Of a stretch of DNA of 64,000 bases, positions 12,301 through 24,438 are shown piece by piece (the first letter of the stretch is position 1; every line of letters begins with the position of its first letter). The DNA is from Trichosanthes cucumerina (Eukaryota > Streptophyta > Magnoliopsida > Cucurbitales > Cucurbitaceae). The notes under the pieces are model-generated. The model was not told where the DNA came from and ran no database searches. It was given only the letters and a program-made list of their open reading frames with translations. The position numbers were made by a program, and so were the translations under genes. The DNA lies in contig CM071836.1 of the NCBI GenBank assembly GCA_036507285.1, positions 57,633,204 to 57,697,203 of the forward strand. The letters run 5' to 3'.

Positions 12301-13737
12301 ATGTCTAGCTCTATAATTTCCTTATTGGGTGCGGAAAAGTTAACTGGAGAGAATATGATGACATGGAAAAACAAACTCAACACTATTTTTGTAGTGGATG
12401 ATCTGAAGTTTGTGCTAACTGAAGAGTGTCCTCAGGTGCCAGGCTCGAATACGTCACGAAATGTTCGTGATGCATATGATCGATGGATCAAGGCCAATGA
12501 TAAGGCCAAGGTCTACAAGCTAGCATGTATGTCTGACATATTAGCCATGAAGCATGAGGGCATGATTACCACCAAGGAAATCATGGATTCTGTGCAGGGT
12601 ATGTTTGGACAACAGTCCACACAAGCCCGACATAATGCCCTAAAGTACATATTCAACTAGAGGATGCAAGAGGGTACATCTGTTCGGGATCATGTCCTTG
12701 ATATGATGGTACACTTTAACATTGCGGAGTCGAATGGTGCTTCCATCGATGAGTCGAGCAGTCGACTTCATTTCGAAACCCTTCCAGATAGTTTCCTGCA
12801 GTTTAGAAGTAATGCTGTTATGAACAAGCTTACTTTTAATCTTACCTCCTTTCTGAATGAGCTCCAGACCTTTCAATCTTTGATAAAAATTCAGGGATCG
12901 AAAGGTGAGGCAAATGTTTCCAGTCGGAGTAATCATAGAGGTTCGACCTCTGGGACAAAAACAATGGCTTCATCTTCTTCTAACCTGAGAGGTAAGAAGA
13001 AGAACATGAAGAAGCTTGGTAAAGGGAAACAAGTTGACAAAGCTGTCGCCCAGAAGGGCAAGAAAGTCAAAGACGTTGCTGACAAAGGAAAGTGTTTCCA
13101 CTGCAACGAAGACGGGCATTGGAAACGAAACTATCCAAAGTACATTGCAGAAAAGAAGAAGGAAGGTAAATATGATTTACTTTGCCTAGAAGCTTGTTTA
13201 GTGGATAATGATAAAACAACTTGGATACTTGAGTCAGGCGCCACTAACCATGTTTGTTCTTCTTTTCGGAGAATTGATTCTTGGCAGCAGCTACAACAAG
13301 GAGAGATAACGCTCCGGGTTGGAAATGGAGAGGTCGTCTCAGCTGTAGCAGTAGGCACAATGAAGCTTTATTTTGGCAAGAAATATGTATTGTTGGACAA
13401 TATATTAGTGACACCAGGGTTTACTATAAACCTTATTTCAATTTCTTACCTTATTGAACAATGTATTTCTGTTTCCTATTCTATGAATAAAGTGTTTATT
13501 TTGAAGAAAGGTTTAGAAATATATTCAGCTTCATTAGAAAATGGATTGTATGTTTTAAGGCCTAATTCAGTCAAAATGGTTTTGAACACTAAATTATTTA
13601 AAACTGCAAACGCACAAACTAAGAAACGAAAAATTTCTCCTAAAGAAAATGCTCATCTTTGGCATCTAAGATTGGGTCACATTAATCTCAATAGGATTGA
13701 GAGATTGGTAAGAAACGGACTTCTAAACGAAAGTTAG
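12301..13737 (+). pseudogene. Copia gag, protease and pre-integrase region (element D)
   Basis: Gag starts MSSSIISLLG and has the UBN2-type copia capsid region. An in-frame TAG at 12658-12660 interrupts it, and the same frame continues (REH-like EGTSVRDHVLDMM). A lysine-rich tail leads to a zinc knuckle near 13093-13135 whose last Cys is Tyr (CFHCNEDGHWKRNY). The protease active site is ESG instead of DSG (WILESGATNH, near 13219). The pre-integrase region ends with the zinc-binding His pair (HLWHLRLGH). The frame is lost at 13733-13737 by an indel. Gag would form the particle and protease would cut the polyprotein. Here the knuckle, the protease and the reading frame are all damaged. Confidence 0.9.
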
Positions 13738-14617
13738 AAGAAAATTCCTTACCAGTATGTGAATTTCGCCTAGAAGGCAAAATGACTAAAAGACCTTTTA
13801 GTGGAAAAGGTTATAGAGCCAAAGATACTCTAGAGCTTATACTTTCAGACCTATGTGGTTCGATGAATGTTAAAGCCAGGGGAGGATATGAATATTTCAT
13901 CTCTTTTATAGATGATTATTCTATATATGGGCATATTTACCTAATGCACCACAAGTCTGAAGCACTTGAAAAGTTCAAGGAACTCAAGGCTAAGGTTGAA
14001 AATCATTTAGGTAAAAGAGTTCAAACACTTCGATCGGATCGAGGTGGAGAGTACATGGATTTAAAATTCCAGAACTATATGATAGAACATGGAATTACAT
14101 CCCAACTCTCAGCTCCTGGCACACCACAGAAAAATGGTGTATCGGAAAGGAGAAATAGAACCTTGTTGGACATGGTTCGATCAATGATGAGTTATGCTCA
14201 TCTCCCTAGTTCCTTTTGGGGTTATGCAGTGGAGACTGCAGTATACATGTTGAATAGTGTGCCCTCCAGAAGTGTTTCTGAAACACCTTTTGAACTCTGG
14301 AAAGGACGTAAAGGTAGTTTATGTCACTTAAGAATATGGAGCTGTCCAGCACATGTGCTTGTGACAAATCCAAAGAAGTTGGATTCACGTTCAAAGTTGT
14401 GCCTATTCGTAGGATATCCAAAAGAAACAAGAGGTAGTTTATTCTATGATCCTAAGGAAGATAAGGTCTTTGTGTCGACAAATGCCACTTTCTTGGAGGA
14501 GGACCACATAAGGGACACCAAACAAAAAAGTAAGGTAGTGTTGAGTGAGTTAGACGGAACAATAGCAAAGGTTGCTAATAAGAACACTAGTACGTCAACA
14601 AGAGTTGTTGATACTAG
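13738..14617 (+). pseudogene. Copia integrase (element D), cut by E
   Basis: In the shifted frame the integrase resumes with LEGKMTKRPF and covers the DDE catalytic core: SDLCGS, RSDRGGEYMD and KNGVSERRN are all present. The C-terminal GCPAHVLV-like and VGYPKETRG segments follow. The second Cys of the zinc domain is replaced (VCEFRLEG). The reading runs into LTR E at 14618 and resumes in the same frame after E at 22777, with ACTAG on both sides. The open frame continuing past 14618 reads LTR sequence. Confidence 0.9.
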
Positions 14618-16346
14618 TGAAGGGATTTTGAATTCCCGCAGCAGAAGACGTTGTGAAACGTCGTTGATCCGTTGTGTAAAACGTGTCTTAAAATTGAATC
14701 TATCTCATAGATCCTAGGCTAAACATGCAAAGAAGAAGAAGAAAAGAGTAAGTAAAAGGTACTAACCTCTTGAAGAACTCTTCTTTAACGTTTTCTCCTT
14801 CTCCGGTCACGATCTCTCTCGTACCAACGAACTCCTCGAACTCGATCCTCGATCCGAATAGGGAGACACCTTCAAAACGTCTTCTCGGGAGGTTGAGGGA
14901 GAGTAGGTGGGACTCCGTTTGGTTTTGGGTGAGGAGAGAACTTAGAGAGATGAGAGAATTCTAGAGAGAATTGTGTTGCTCTCTTTGGATGGAAATCCAA
15001 AAAATGGCAAGAAGGCACACCAAAGGCTTCTTGCAAAGCCTTTAAATACTATTGTGTGATGGAGTTAAAACCTCTACCAAATCACAATTTTACGACAACC
15101 ATATAATATACAAATCACATTTGCATATTATATAATATAAGGTATCTCATACCTTATCATACAAATCTCATTTGCATAAATGTTGAATTATAAATTGAAT
15201 CACATTCAATTTAATTTCTCTCAATTCAATTTCTCCAAATAGCACTAATTGAGAATTAGGCTATACTATAGTTTATTATGAATCTCATTCACGTCAAACT
15301 ATATATTATGTCATATATATCTCATATAAATGACATAAATACCCAAATAATGAATTTGAACACTTCAAATTCACACCAAACCTTAAACCCTCAATTTGTC
15401 CAATTTGAGCCAACCGAGGGACCCAATGGACCTACACGTGACGAGTTCCAATGATCCGAGACTAACCTGTCAAACTCTTTGACCCGGTTATTCAACATTC
15501 ATTAGCTACGGTAACACTCCACTAAAGCCCGTAGCTAAACTCTCATCACTGTAGGACAAGTTGTGTCCATCGATATAACCAATACCCATGAGTCGATCCT
15601 TCACAGGTTGTTCGTAGTCACAGTTGGGTCAAATTACCATTTTATCCCCGTGTCTACCTCTTTCTCCTTAAGTCTCACTGCTCCTCTAATGAACAACTAC
15701 GTTGCATGGTCCAACTATAAACAAGAACCCTCTTAGGCCAATGAGAGAGTGGGGCCCCGTTATTCAAGCCCTGGAGACAACACTTAAGGGAACAACCCCT
15801 CTTGTTTCCCTAAGTCGGGAACGAGTGAATTCCTTCTTGCGTAGTCAAGTTCCCAGCTCCCCACGTGGTCCTGCCCCTGAGAAGATAGGCATATTAGGTG
15901 AGCAACAGTAGCCACCCTGACCCGTACTAGTCAAAGGACAGACCCCCGCAGACAGGAGTCCGTGACACGCTCACGATTAAGGTCGAGTCAATAATGGTCA
16001 TCTACGAATTTATTAGATCTACACTGTTAACGGTGTTACATCAGTAAGTCTAATAATTCACGGCCCGGTCTTGTACAATATCATTGCACAGAATGCCCCC
16101 ACTCGCATGTCAACCACATGAACGAGCCAGATCACCTCGTCTGTATCTAATACAAAGCGGGTCGCATCCACAGTGTATCCAGGATTAGGTCTCCAACCCT
16201 ATCCATGTCCTGTAGACCGTTCGGGTCATTAACTCGAACGTGATCCTCCCTGTGTGTCCACTACACACCGTTCAAGTTCTTAGTTCTCTCATAATGCAAT
16301 GACCCTTGAGCTTAGTTTATTGGATTAAGTTTATGAAAAATGCGAG

Positions 16347-17865
16347 TGATAACTCACCATAAGTGAGTTATTTTACTAGAATTTTAGTGTTTAATCCACT
16401 TGAATTGCATTGAATTTAGTGATCCTCATGTTATTTTATCCCTAAATTATGTGTGTTAGCTCTAAAATCTTGAATTTATGCATTAGGTTAAAAAAGAATT
16501 AATTTTGATGTTTTTGTGCTTTAATTTATGAAATTTAGGAAAATAAGCTAACGGTTGATTAAAGACCGAAATTTGAGATTTTCTTAACTTCAAAAATCCT
16601 CGCGTATTTAGTTTCTTTTATAATTGACTTTATAAATTTATTTGGGATTTTTACGTATGCGGGAGATGTTTAAAAATTACAAGAGTCCTTAAGGGCATTT
16701 TAGACATTTTACCCGAAGGGTAAGATGATCTTTTACCCTTAAGGGTATTTTTGTAATGTATGGAATTAGGCAACACCATCTTGTATAAGAAGGCTAGGGT
16801 TTCTGGTGAAAGGGGCGGAGGATTGTGACAAGAGAAAGAGACCGAGGAGAGAAAGAGAGGCAGGAGTGATTGCTACAACAAATGTGTGCATTGGAGAGAC
16901 AAATCATGAAGGTGTATTTCTTTGTAGCAATCGTGTAGTCCATCCATTCTTTGTAGCAATCGTGTGGTCGATCCATTCTTTGAAGCAATCGTGGTTGGTG
17001 TGGTGAGAATTGCTCAGGAAAGCCAAGAGAGGATTCGTGAAGGGCTTGATTTGTTGAAGCATTTGGAGGACAGAGGCACTTCGATTTCTTTGTAGCAATT
17101 TTGAGGGTCACTCTCTCGATGCCGCCTCAAAATTGCTACAAAGAAATCGAAGCTCTCTGTCCTCCAAATGCTTCAACAAATCAAGCCCTTCACGAATCCT
17201 CTCTTGGCTTTGCTTGCAGAACAATTCTCACCACACCAACCACGATTGCTTCATCAATGGATGGACCACACGATTGCTACAACAAATACACCTTCATGAT
17301 TTGTCTCTCCAATGCACACATTTGTTGTAGCAATCGCTTCTGCTCTCTCTTTTCTCTCCTCGGTCTCTTTCTCTTGTCGTCAATCCTCCGCCCCTATCAC
17401 TGTAAACCCTAGCCTTCTTATACAAGATGGTGTTGCCCTAATTCCATACATTACAAAAATACCCTTAAGAGTAAAAAGACCATCTTACCCTTCGGGTAAA
17501 ATGTCTAAAATGCCCTTAAGGACTCTTGTAATTTTTAAACATCTCCTGCACACAGAAAAATCCCAAATAAATTTATAAAGTCAATTATAAAAGAAACTAA
17601 ATACGCGAGGATTTTTTAAGTTAAGAAAAATCTCAAATTTCGGTCTTTAATCAACCGTTAGCTTATTTTCCTAAATTTCATAAATTAAAGCACAAAAACA
17701 TCAAAATTAATTCTTTTTTAACCTAATGCTTAAATTCAAGATTTTAGAGCTAACACACATAGTTTAGGGATAAAATAACATGAGGATCACTAAATTAAAT
17801 GCAATTCAAGTGGATTAAACACTAAGATTCTAGTAAAATAACTCACCTATGGTGAGTTATCAAAC
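16347..17865. repeat. 1.5-kb near-perfect palindrome of LTR F halves
   Basis: The left arm (16347 to about 17107) is the first half of LTR F. The right arm (about 17115 to 17865) is its reverse complement, so the ends read TGATAACTCACC and GGTGAGTTATCA. By eye, the arms agree over nearly all of the outer 300 bases. The open frames on both strands between 16794 and 17578 arise from this repeat and are not genes. Confidence 0.9.
16918..16998 (+). repeat. Tandem 29-bp repeat in LTR F
   Basis: TTCTTTGTAGCAATCGTG followed by about 11 bases recurs at 16918, 16947 and 16976 (the last partial). TTCTTTGAAGCAAT recurs singly in the 3' LTR half at about 21347, 21408, 21595 and 21648. Confidence 0.8.
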
Positions 17866-18186
17866 CCCCAAACTTGAACTACTCATTGTCCTCAATGAGT
17901 TCTATTCCCTAAACACATTAAAGTCCTTTAAAGACTGAAATCATTTGGTTAACTAAACAAGGATTGGGAACTTATGCTCTAAGCTACAAGCCACCATTCA
18001 ATCAATGATTTCTAAGTGGCCCACCTGGGGTTTCCTAGCTACACTTATCCATCAATATCCAAGAGCAAACCAACTAGGATTCGACACCTACCCTCAAGCT
18101 CAACCACTAGAATCCTAATCATTAAAATCAAGCAACTCATAGTTAAAGATAAGTCACACTCCAAAACTCGCATGACTATAAGTTTT
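17866..18186 (-). other. Inverted polypurine tract and 3' internal segment of F
   Basis: On the minus strand this reads the end of the Athila internal region, then GTTTGGGGGTT (a polypurine tract), directly followed by TGATAACTCACC of the inverted LTR. It stands where the second half of the 5' LTR should be, just before the primer-binding site. No coding region is seen. Confidence 0.75.
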
Positions 18187-18203
18187 TGGCGCCGTTGCCG
18201 GGG
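18187..18203 (+). other. Primer-binding site, tRNA-Asp (element F)
   Basis: TGGCGCCGTTGCCGGGG is the exact complement of the 3' end of plant tRNA-Asp(GUC) including CCA, as used by Athila-type elements. Confidence 0.92.
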
Positions 18204-18335
18204 ACTAGCTTTGAATCTTATCTGTGAGTTCTGTGAAATTTTCTTTACTGTTGAGTTTTTTTTTAGGATTAGTTTCTTTTTCATAATATTGCTTGAGTTG
18301 GATTTTTCTGCATTTCAGGTACTTGAGAATAGTTT

Positions 18336-19984
18336 ATGAATGTGCGTCGCCAGTTAGAGTTTGATTTTGACCCCGAAATAGATAAAACCTTTAGGAAGCG
18401 GTTGAGAGAGCAAAAATTAGCCATGGCTAACAAGAATAATCCTAGAGACCCTATAGATCCTCTAGCCCAACACCATAACCCTAGAGCACCCCAAGATGTT
18501 AGAGACAATCCACTCTTTAACCTTCCAGCAGGGGGTTCTACCAATGTGATAGAGCTAGCCAATGACCGAGAGAGCGAGCCATTAGGACCTATGCCAACCC
18601 CTTAGTGGATGGCTGAATCCGAGGATAATCGGACACTTATACAAGCTACTTCTTTTGAGCTAAAACCGTTATGTTTCAAATGCTCCAAACGACGATTGTG
18701 CAGTTCCATGGCTTACCAGCCGAGGACCCCCATCTCCATTTGAAATCATTCCTGGGAGTAAGTGATTCCTTCATCATGCCAGGAGTGTCTAGTGACGCCA
18801 TTAGATTGAGCTCATTCCCTTATTCCTCGGTGGATCTTGCAAAAGAGCTGGTTGAATTCGCTCCGCCAGTCAAAGTGAGATTCTGGAACTCCTTGGCAGA
18901 GAAATTCCTAATAAAATATTTCCCACCCACTAGGAATGCAAGATTTAGGAATGAATTTGTAGTTTTCCAACAGTTTGATGATGAAACCCTGAGCGAGGCC
19001 TGGGAGAGGTTTAAGGATCTTTTGCGTAAATGTCCCCACCATGGAATGCCTCACTGCATCCAAATGGAAACATTCTACCATGGTTTAAACACCTCCACTA
19101 AGCAAGTAGTGGATGCCTCTGCTAATGGAGCTTTGTTGGCCAAAACTTACAGTGAGGCCTACGAGATATTAGAGAGGATCTCATCCAACAATTGCCAGTG
19201 GGCGGATGTGAGGAGAACTTCGGTAGGAAAAGCAAAAGGAGTCCTTGAGTTGGACACGTTGAACTCAATAAATGCTCAAATCTCTTCCATGGCTTCCATG
19301 TTGAAGAATTTGACTATGGGTAACGTGAACCAAATCTCTTCCAATGCTCCAACCCCATCTTTTGCACCTCAAGAGAGTTTAGAATCCTGTGTCTACTGTG
19401 GTGAAGGACACACTTTTGAGTTCTGCCCTAGTAACCCTGTATCGGTCTGTTATGTAGGAAATTCAAACCAGGGTCAATCTAGGAATAACCCATATTGGAG
19501 CACCTATAACCCAAGATGGAGGAATCACCCAAATCTATCTCGGGGAGGCCAAAGCAGCAATGCCCAAGCCCCTCAAATGCAAAATAGAGTGAATCAACCA
19601 CCTGGTTTTAGGAATCAAGGGTATCATAATTATGGGAATCAGAACTCTGCCCTTCAACCAAAACAGAAGGCTACACCCTCCCAGCAAGTTTCAGGTGATT
19701 CTCTAGAAAGTTTGTTCAAAGAATACATAGCTCGCAATGATGCTATTTTAGCTCGCATTGATGCTATTTTTACTCGCAATGATGCTATTATTCAGAGTCA
19801 ACAAGCTTCTATAAGAAATCTTGAAATGCATGTTGGCCAATTAGCAAATGAGCTAAAGGCAAGGCCACTGGGCACGCTCCCTGCAGACACAGAAATCCCA
19901 AAGAGAGATGGGAAGGAACATGTTCTAGCAGTAGAATTAAGGAGTGGGAGAATTTTAGGAGAGGGTAGCTGTGAGAAAACCTAG
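18336..19984 (+). pseudogene. Athila-type gag (element F)
   Basis: The frame starts MNVRRQLEFDFDPE and reaches a TAG at 18603-18605. A one-base shift near 18668 moves it to the frame beginning FQMLQTTIVQFHGLP. The capsid region (retrotransposon gag family) follows, with FPPTRNARFRNE, SEAWERFKDLLRKCPHHG and FYHGLN, then a CCHC-like knuckle CVYCGEGHTFEFC near 19390. A glutamine- and asparagine-rich tail contains a short degenerate repeat, RNDAI/RIDAI (19735-19800). TAG at 19982-19984 ends this frame, which would otherwise continue to 20221. Gag would build the particle; this copy is broken but still well recognisable. Confidence 0.88.
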
Positions 19985-21249
19985 AGAGATGAGCGAACTA
20001 ACTCTGTTGATGAGGAAGGGCAAGATGAGGAAATGGTAGTTCCAAAACATCGGGGAACAGATGGGATTGAGGATAAACCAGAATCTCAACAAGCCTCAAC
20101 TTCCAAGGAAACAACGAGAGCAAAGGTGCTCGAGTTCATACCACCCCCACCACCCTATCCTCAAAGATCAAGAGGAAGCGAGAAGAAGGAAGCCCATTTT
20201 GAAAAATTCTGGATATGCTAAAAGGAGGTCCATATCAACATACCACCGATTGATGCGTTGAAGCAAATGCCCAACTACTTGAAGTTTCTCAAGGACATCC
20301 TGCTCAAAAAGAGAAGTTCCAAGAGTTCAAAGTGGTATCGTTGAGTGAGGAGTGTAGTGCGGTGTTCGTAAATAGGATACCCCATAAGGAGAAGGATCCC
20401 GGATCTTTTACCATACACCGTGTCTATTGGTGGAAGACAGGTTAGGGAGGGCGCTATGTGATTTAGGAGCTAGCATCAACTTGATGCCTCTCTCATTTAT
20501 AAGGGATTAGGCATTGGGGAGGCGAGGCTCACCACAGTGACCTGCAGCTAGCTAGAGATAGATCAATAGCCTACCCGGAAGGAAAAATAGAGGACATCCC
20601 GGTCCAAGTGGATAAATTCATATTCCCAACGGATTTTATCATCCCGGATTATGAAGGTCGACAAGGATGTTCCTATTATCCTGTGGCGACCTTTCCCGAA
20701 AAGCAGTAGAACCGTGATAGATGTTCATGCAGGGACCATTAAGTCGAGAATGAATGATCAAGAGGTCCAGCTTTAGCATCTATGATACTGATGAGGTATC
20801 CAAATGGGATGAGAAAGTTGTTCTCGTAATTCATGTTTTAGATGGAGTTATTTACGAAATCGCCGTGAAGAATTGAAAGGAATCCATGAGATGAGATTTG
20901 GAGATCTGAGAGAAAGTGAGTTAGAGAAGTCAGGAATAGAAGAGTTGACCCAGGGTTTGGAAGAACTAGCAGAAATAGCAAAGTTCGAGAAAAATCTTTG
21001 AGTCATTAGATTTGAAGGAAGGAGAGAGACCTTCTATGATACCCTCGGTTCAAGAACCCCAACACTAGAATCGAAACCTTTACTGCACTTAAAGTATGCA
21101 TTCTTGGGTGATAAGGAAACTCTTCCCATTATCATATCAGCAAGTCTACCCCCTAAGGATGAACAGTTGTTGCTTAATGTCCTTAAGCAACACAAGAAGG
21201 CCATAGGATGGACTCTTGCTGACATTCAAGGGATTAGTCCTTCTTATTA
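19985..21249 (+). pseudogene. Athila-type protease and RT start (element F)
   Basis: The linker IPPPPPYPQR (about 20140-20165) leads to degenerate protease text. The aspartic protease motif DLGAS is readable near 20460, followed by INLMPLS, KVDKFIFP-like and VPIILWRPF segments. The N-terminus of RT follows (KAIGWTLADIQGISPS, about 21195-21245), where pol stops abruptly. At least six stops or shifts occur. The RT active site, RNase H and integrase are missing, so F could move only with enzymes from elsewhere. Confidence 0.8.
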
Positions 21250-22649
21250 ATGAATGATCAAGAGGCCATAGGATGGACTCTTGCAAGCATCGAGAGAGTC
21301 GACCCATCAATTTTTGAAGCAATTGTGAAGGAAGGTCAAAGGAGCGATTTCTTTGAAGCAATATGCATGAGGTTCTTTGAGAGGTTCTTTGATTGCCAAA
21401 AGTTCTTTGAAGCAATCATTGGAAGAAAAATGATTTGCCGAGAGGTTTCTTTGTCAAGCAATCGTGCGAAGGGACTATCGTTGGGAGTCGCTCAAGGATT
21501 GCTAAAGCAATCACGTGAGGTCGCTGCAGATTGTGTTGCTCGCCGTTTTTTGAAGCAACCGTGGATCCAAGGGTTGTTCCGCTGTTGCTTGCCTTTCTTT
21601 GAAGCAATTGGTCGCGACCTTATTCTCGGGCCAACCCAAGGGCTTTCTTTGAAGCAAAATGCCCTGCTGAGACCATCGGCGTGAGGCCGCATCTAGGCAA
21701 TTCTTCAGAGCGAAACAAGGCCACTTCTTTGTGTAAATTGTTCCCTTTCTTTTAATGCTTTTGCCGATTATTTTTGCCAATTATCTTTGCTTTTGTTGGG
21801 TTGTTTATACACTAATTAGAGGTTAATTTGCTCACTGTTCTAAGCAGTTTGTTTGGTTGTTTTGGGTTATTTTTATATGTGAACTCCAAAGCATGCTTAA
21901 ACTGGAGATATATGACTCACTTTCCATCATGAACTAAATTATCTTAGGCAAGGGTTAGGTTGTTTTAATATAATTTTTGATTAAATTTATGGGTGATGCC
22001 ATTGATTGAATTTATGAAATTTTATTGAATTTAACGTTGCATGAGAATTAAAATTGGCCTTTTTAACTTCTCTATAATTCATAAACTTGGGAAAGTTAAT
22101 GAATTAGAAAACTAAAATTTCATTCTAGGATTATTGAGTTGATTAGGGATAATTAACCTACCTAGAACCTAAAATCATGAGCATAATTTAGATCACAATT
22201 GGGAAATTGTAGGTTTTAAAACTTAGTGATTTTGGAAAGAATCATTTGAATGCATGTGTAGGTAAATTCAAGGCATCACTCAAAATTTATTCCAATTGAA
22301 CATTAGAACTCTAACCCAGCCTATTTTTCATTAAAAATCTCATCTCCTTCATCTCCCCTCTTGTTTACATTCTCCTCTCCCCGCATTTAAATTTAGTTAT
22401 TTTATTGCGTCGTATCTTATCTTTCTTTTAATTTATTTATTTCCAATAGTAATTTGCACACTCATTCATTGCACTAAAATAAAGAAAATTTTCTAGGACA
22501 CTCATTCACTTAGGTCTAGCTAGTCCTCGGGGGATCGATACTTTTACTTATCACTTGTTGCTCTCGACCGTGTATACTTGCACGTCGTAGAAGTATCGGT
22601 GTCTCATTCTAATTTACATTAGTTTACGGTACACGATATTTTCGCATCA
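21250..22649 (+). repeat. 3' LTR of F, beginning missing
   Basis: The join is marked by a repeated GGCCATAGGATGGACTCTTG (21200 and 21262). Repeats of TTCTTTGAAGCAAT lead into the LTR second half, which ends GTACACGATATTTTCGCATCA-like sequence at 22649. No TGATAACTC start or polypurine tract precedes it. The open frame 21250-21684 is LTR and junction sequence and is not a gene. Confidence 0.7.
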
Positions 22650-22776
22650 GCGAGACACAAAGTTTAAATAAATAACTCTTATTTATTATACAATGTTGAA
22701 ATAAATAACTCTTATTCATTTACAACTTGAAATATTACAAACTACACGAGATGAGGACATACATCCCAACAACTAG

Positions 22777-24435
22777 TTTGTCTAGTCAAGAGGATCCATC
22801 TCAAGAGTTGAGTATGCCTCGACGTAGTGGGAGGGTTGTGATACAGCCTGACCGTTACATGGGTTTAGCTGAAACCCAAGTTGTTATACCAGATGACAAC
22901 TGCGAGGATCCATTGACCTATAATCAAGCAATAGTTGATATTGACAAAGACAAATGGGTCATAGCCATGGACCAAGAAATGGAGTCTTTGCACTTCAATT
23001 CTGTTTGGGATCTTGTAGATAAGCCTGATGGGGTAAAACCTATAGGTTGTAAGTGGATCTACAAGAGAAAACGTGGTGTAGATGGGAAGGTGCAAACCTT
23101 TAAAGCTAGACTAGTAGCAAAAGGTTATACCCAGGTTGAAGGGGTTGACTTTGAGGAAACCTTTTCACCTGTTGCTATGGTAAAGTCTATCCGTATCCTT
23201 CTTGCCATTGCCGCATATTATGACTATGAGGTATGTCAAATGGATGTCAAGACAACCTTTTTGAATGGCAATCTTGAGGAAACCATCTACATGGAACAAC
23301 CCAAAGGGTTCATTGAACCAGGACAAGGGAAAAAAGTTTGCAGGCTTAAAAGGTCGATTTATGGACTGAAACAAGCCTCTAGATCCTGGAATATAACATT
23401 TGATGAGGCTATCAGATCTTATGGTTTTGATCAGAATGATGATGAACCTTGTCTCTACAAGAAAATCATCAATAGTTTTGTCGCTTTCCTAATTCTCTAT
23501 GTAGATGATATCCTACTCATTGGGAATGATGTAGGTTATCTTACTGACATCAAGGAATGGCTAGCTACGCAATTCCAAATGAAAGATTTGGGTTATGCGC
23601 TTGATTTGTTCTTGGGATCCCATTTATGCGGAACCGCAAGAATAGAACACTAGCCTTGTCTCAAGCATCATACATAGACAAAGTGTTGTCAAGGTTTAAG
23701 ATGCAAGATTCCAAAAAGGGCTTGTTGCCTTTTAGACATGGAATCGATTTGTCTAAGGAACAGTGTCCTAAGACACCTCAAGGAGTTGAGGATATGAGAC
23801 AGATTCGCACGCATCACCGTTCTTGGGAGCCCGATGTACGCCATGTTGTGTACTAGGCCCGACATCTGTTTTGCAGTTGGGATGGTCAATAGGTATCAAT
23901 CCAATCCAGGACTTGAAAACTGGACAACAGTTAAAACGATCCTTAAGTATCTTCGGAGAATAAGGAACTACACATTTGTGTATTGAGCTAAGGATTTGAT
24001 CCTTACAGGATACACGGATTCTGACTTTCAGACTGATAAAGATTCTCGGAAATCTACATCAGGGTCAGTTTCCACTCTTAACGGAGAAGCTGTAGTATGG
24101 AGAAGCGTCAAGCAAGGATGCATCGCTGATTCCACCATGGAGGCCGAATATGTAGCAGCTTGTAAAGCAGCTAAGGAGGCCGTTTGGTTAAGAAATTTAT
24201 GCTAAATTTGGAAGTTGTTCCAAATATGACTTTGCCCTTCACACTGTATTGCGATAACAGTGGTGCAGTGGCAAATTCGAGGGAACCCCGAACTCACAAG
24301 AGAGGAAAGCACATAGAGCGGAAGTATCATCTCATCCGGGAGCACAACATTGCTGATCCTTTTACAAAGGCTATCACGGCTAAAGTATTTGAGAGTCACC
24401 TAGAAGGCCTAAGTTTACAAGTCTTCCCCAACTAG
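22777..24435 (+). pseudogene. Copia RT and RNase H (element D), after E
   Basis: The frame left at 14617 resumes (SLSSQEDPSQELSMPRR). The RT entry GCKWIYKRKRG and an intact active site YVDD (23498-23509) follow. A frameshift occurs near 23600, another near 23805, a stop at about 23985 (where siblings read Tyr-Gly), a shift near 24200, and a loss of about 15 codons near 24345. RNase H segments TGYTDSDFQTDKDSRKS and DNSGAVANSREP are visible. The stop is at 24433-24435. In an intact element RT and RNase H would copy the RNA and remove it. Confidence 0.9.
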
Positions 24436-24438
24436 GGC

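Larger units (their letters stand above)
16347..22649 (+). mobile_element. Athila-like Ty3/gypsy element F, rearranged
   Basis: F starts TGATAACTCACC, ends TTCGCATCA and is flanked by GCGAG (16342-16346 and 22650-22654). It has a primer-binding site matching tRNA-Asp, an Athila-type gag, a protease remnant and the very start of RT. The rest of RT, RNase H and integrase is absent. The 5' LTR is followed by an inverted copy of LTR start plus polypurine tract plus 3' internal sequence. The 3' LTR lacks its beginning. It is the innermost insertion of a four-level nest. Confidence 0.88.
14618..22771 (-). mobile_element. Solo LTR E (long-LTR copia subfamily), split by F
   Basis: E has only one LTR, in pieces 14618-16346 and 22655-22771, about 1.85 kb together. 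On the minus strand it starts TGTTGGGATG and ends ATCCCTTCA. It is flanked by ACTAG (14613-14617 and 22772-22776), the mark of an insertion later reduced to a solo LTR by LTR-LTR recombination. A donor-like CAAGAG/GTTAGT lies near 14770 on the minus strand. No internal copia region is present. Confidence 0.92.

Noticed and set aside
16918..16998. CRISPR-like array
   Set aside because: Units are contiguous and degenerate with no unique spacers, in a plant LTR.
16794..17578. Open frames of 60-105 codons on both strands
   Set aside because: They lie in the F palindrome, mirror one another and show no known domain.
16347..17865. Foldback or MITE-type DNA transposon with 750-bp terminal inverted repeats
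   Set aside because: The right end is followed by a polypurine tract in the proper orientation and not by a target duplication. The GCGAG duplication spans the whole of F, so the arms are LTR halves.
21250..21684. Open frame of 144 codons
   Set aside because: It starts in the pol/LTR junction and runs through LTR repeats containing TTCTTTGAAGCAAT; the translation is repeat-driven.
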